Shown piece by piece: positions 61,161 to 64,000 of a stretch of 64,000 nt of DNA (position 1 is the first letter of the stretch; each line of letters starts with the position of its first letter). This stretch comes from Eutypa lata (taxonomy: Eukaryota > Ascomycota > Sordariomycetes > Xylariales > Diatrypaceae): contig JAKULF010000006.1 of the NCBI GenBank assembly GCA_022661535.1, positions 2,227,001 to 2,291,000 of the forward strand. The letters run 5' to 3'. The notes beneath the pieces are model-generated. The model had not been told where the DNA came from. It saw nothing but the letters and a program-made list of their open reading frames with translations, and ran no database searches. A program made the translations under genes and the position numbers.

Positions 61161-62512
61161 GTCTTTTTTATAATTTCATAGACACATAAAGTTCTGTTAT
61201 AATTAGTGAAATTATTATGCAATTGAATACGTGTCAGCAGATAAGGGCATTTGATGGTGGCCTAAGTGATGAAGGTGGTGGGCAGGCAGGGCTTCACGAT
61301 TGTATGCGAATGAGCTGCCCTGCAGCCAGCATACCTACTTACTTACAAAGCAACCACAACGCTGTAGTCATCGCAGACCGGAGATAGCAATGCACTATAA
61401 TTGCACCCCGAATGAATAATACCTTTGAAATCAAATTCGTATATAAGATATTATATATATGTAATATATAATTCTTTATACTTTTTTAATGAAGACTTAT
61501 ACTTAAGTGATATTGGAAAAACTGACGCTCATACTTCCTATGCCGCTAACTGCAATAATCCCTGTTGAGAGAGAGGTGTGTGCCTTAGTTAACGTTTAAC
61601 GCTTTCACTTAAGATTCGGGTTGGGCCGGACCCACACCGCGGGCGCCAAGTCAGATCCTGCGAGATCGTCGCGCGTAGGGAATCTCCACTTCAAGTGAAG
61701 CTCAAAATAGGGGCTAACCCCGATGAAGAGTAGCTTCTAGGTCGCCGGAGCCCAGGCAGCCAAGCCGGACGGATAAGCAGGCATACGCATAATATGCGCT
61801 ATGTACCCTCCGTATGTACTGCATAGATATGTAGGACCACCAGCACGCCTAGAACAATACAACAAGGGGAGATATCAGAACGCTTACGTAGGGTAGTCGG
61901 GGGTGGGAGAGGGGAAAATTTCCGAATTTCCTGTGCATAAGGCGCTTGGCGATGCTTCTCCCGTATGGAGTAATACTTGCTGGGGTGATCTGCAGGACTA
62001 GCCTGTTAGCTTACGTTGAGAGGGTTCGACGGGCAGACGGCAGACGGGTCTGTGTGGCTTCGCCTTGTATTATGCATGTAAGATCGAAAAACCATCACAA
62101 GGCAAATATTCCCCTGGCAAACGGCTTAGCGAGAATGCAAGTCAGACGGCCAGGCGGGCTGGCGGGGGATACCTGACCAGGGTCGACGTTCTTACTCGTA
62201 CTAACGTAACTCAGCCTGTCCTTCCAAGGGAATCAACTGAGTGCAGCTATCTTCTCCTCTACTGCACTGCATATGACGGCACAAAAGCACACCACGCGTG
62301 GTGCGAGGTTCCGAGTGCATGTTCGCATCAGTCGATTCTCCATTTATCGCTGAGTAAATACTGGTAAGCAGCTGAGTAACTACGAGCACCAGTGACAGCA
62401 CGAGAATATGTATAAATACTTGGGCACTGAGTATCATCTTTGGCATGGTGTGGTATAGATAGGTGTGTAGCTTATAGTCTTTGTCACCTCTTTTCAATCA
62501 TTTTTCTCAGAA
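61161..62512. other. Spacer upstream of the cupin gene
   Basis: Begins AT-rich (61180-61510, with a TATATA segment near 61440-61470), then mixed composition. No gene recognised; the cupin promoter lies at the right end. Confidence 0.55.
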
Positions 62513-63398
62513 ATGGTTTGGGCGTGGCAGCAGTGGCTCTCGCCGCGACCGCAGTACCGCACCAGAAACAACATCCAATCGGCGTGGGGTCATCTTGGTG
62601 ATGCGGCGCTGTATGAGCCACTCAAAAAGCCCGACGGTTTGTGGTACATCAGAGAGACGCATGACATAAAAAACCCACTCGTTCGTGCCGGACTTTCTGG
62701 CCCCCCACTGTAAGTGAGATACATACATAGATTAGATCATGATATAAACCACGGAACACATCTGATTAGCTAGTATGGCAGGCATATACATCGTTTACAG
62801 GATGAGTTCTTCAAGGTCGAGCAGGGCGTATTGGGCGCAGTCAAGAACGGGGTGGAATTCGCCATAACCAAGGATGACGGCGTTTTTCACATACCCGCCG
62901 GCACGCGGTAAGTTTATAAACTGACAGATAATATTTGCTTCGAGATCCATGGTGGCTGACATAAAGCCGTGCCTTTGACTTGCAGCCATCGGTTCTGGTC
63001 TCACAAAACAGCTACGGAATCTCTCGTCTTCTCCATCTGGCTGGACCCTTGCAGTGGTGTTGACCATATTCTGGACGCGAACTTCCTGCGCAACCTCTCG
63101 GGCTACCTCGACGATTGCATCAAGGAAGGCGTGAAGCCGTCCGTCCTCCAGATCATTCTGTTAACTGAAAACGCGTCCTCCCTCCTCTGCCCGCCCTTCC
63201 TGAATTGGATGCCGGTTTGGTTGCTCTTTTGGGTACACCGCGGGCTTGCCTGGTATGCGGAGAGTGTGTTAGGGTAAGTATCTGGATGACCCCACAGTCA
63301 CCCGATGTCTACTTCTTTATGTGTATGCTGGAGTTAGCTAACCCTCCGTCAACCTCAGGTATGAGAGGTCGTACCCCGAGTACTCCATAGAACCATGA
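62513..63398 (+). CDS. Small cupin-domain protein of the metabolic cluster
   Basis: Exons 62513-62709, 62782-62907, 62986-63273 and 63359-63398 give 216 aa. Cupin motif 1 is assembled across intron 1: PPLHIHRLQDEFFKVEQG, giving the metal ligands His-x-His and Glu with the spaced Gly. Cupin motif 2 is DGVFHIPAGTRHRFW, with the fourth ligand His; the usual terminal Asn is Ser. A hydrophobic segment near the C-terminus (WMPVWLLFWVHRGLAWY) may be a membrane or interface helix. Cupins of this size act as metal-dependent dioxygenases, isomerases or cyclases, or bind small molecules. The reaction here is unknown. The second acceptor was set at 62781 because it restores the HIHRLQDE motif. It lies 1.35 kb after the monooxygenase in the same orientation. 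Confidence 0.87.
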
Positions 63399-64000
63399 AG
63401 CGTTCAGTCAGTTGTCATGAACATCGACTTAGTAAATAGCATGTCCAATTGATGCATCTTGGAATGGGCCGTTAAATTTACTAGAGCCTCGGGTTACGAT
63501 GTGGCTGGCGCCGTTAGCTAGTTCCACATGCGTACCTATGACCGGGCGTTGAGCTGGTGCCCCACCAACTCCCACCAACTGTAGTCTTTTTAAGCTATTA
63601 GCTAAGCTATAAATGGCTAGGTATTTCGGATCTTGGTATATAATTTAATCCGATAGTCACGTCCCACGGAGTACGGTTCCAACTTTGTTCCCCTTCTTTT
63701 TCTTCACGATGTGGCATGGTTGTTGAATAGGTCCGATTTGGATATAGTATTATCGGATAAGATAATAATACTATGTTGACTATGCAATTCAAGAGAGGAC
63801 TTAGCTGGGGTCGTGAACAGTGCAAGGAAAGGGGAAAGGAGAAGCGAGAGGACTGAGCTATACCTGTAACCGTAGCTATGCTTACCTCTAATGTTTAAAT
63901 GATGCTTCAGTATTGGACTGTATTCACCGGCTTCCACACAGACTTAGTGGATGAATTGCGACCTTAGCGCGTTTTTTGAATGATTTCGTTATATGTTATT
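63399..64000. other. Right-end spacer
   Basis: No gene supported. Contains an imperfect hairpin (ATAGTATTAT at 63745-63754 with ATAATACTAT at 63766-63775). The metabolic cluster could continue beyond the window edge. Confidence 0.45.

Noticed and set aside
63607..63937. Minus-strand ORFs at the right end
   Set aside because: Two overlapping short frames without motifs or splice support.

Overview
The window looks like a chromosome segment of a filamentous ascomycete (Pezizomycotina). Genes are split by short GT-AG introns of about 50-120 bp and separated by kilobase-scale spacers. The content (MSB2-type signalling mucin, Pof10-type F-box protein, Tna1/DAL5-type transporter, Zn2Cys6 regulator, catabolic or secondary-metabolism enzymes) is fungal. 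Spacers rich in palindromic ACCTAGGT-like words and TACA/TATG microsatellites suggest a Sordariomycete, perhaps Xylariales; that placement is inference.

Regions 1-41 kb hold mainly housekeeping and signalling genes. In order: a two-RRM RNA-binding protein (minus, 284-1851); the diflavin reductase TAH18 (plus, 5398-8297); an 8.7 kb gene-poor spacer that contains a clean 484-bp non-autonomous hAT-like element with an 8-bp target duplication; a degenerate, membrane-anchored pepsin-like gene (plus, 17013-19680) with two in-frame stops and an apparent frameshift; an F-box protein with UIMs (minus, 21240-24803); an anion:cation symporter family transporter (minus, 25788-27857); the signalling mucin MSB2 (minus, 29023-31788); an 8.5 kb spacer with one possible small-gene terminal exon; and FKBP12 (plus, 40276-40998).

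Region 42-63.4 kb looks like a small metabolic gene cluster. It holds a 14-TM-type MFS efflux transporter (minus), a zinc-independent MDR oxidoreductase (minus) that is divergent from a cytochrome P450 (plus), a phenylalanine/tyrosine-type ammonia-lyase (plus), a Zn2Cys6 transcription factor (plus), a group A FAD monooxygenase (plus) and a small cupin protein (plus). No PKS, NRPS, terpene synthase, CoA ligase or methyltransferase is present in the window. The simplest reading is that the lyase makes cinnamate from phenylalanine and the oxygenases, MDR and cupin tailor it. Whether the result is a secreted metabolite or a catabolic intermediate cannot be decided here, and the cluster may continue beyond base 64000.

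No tRNA, rRNA or CRISPR array was recognised. Exon boundaries were placed by eye from GT/AG sites, reading-frame continuity and family conservation.
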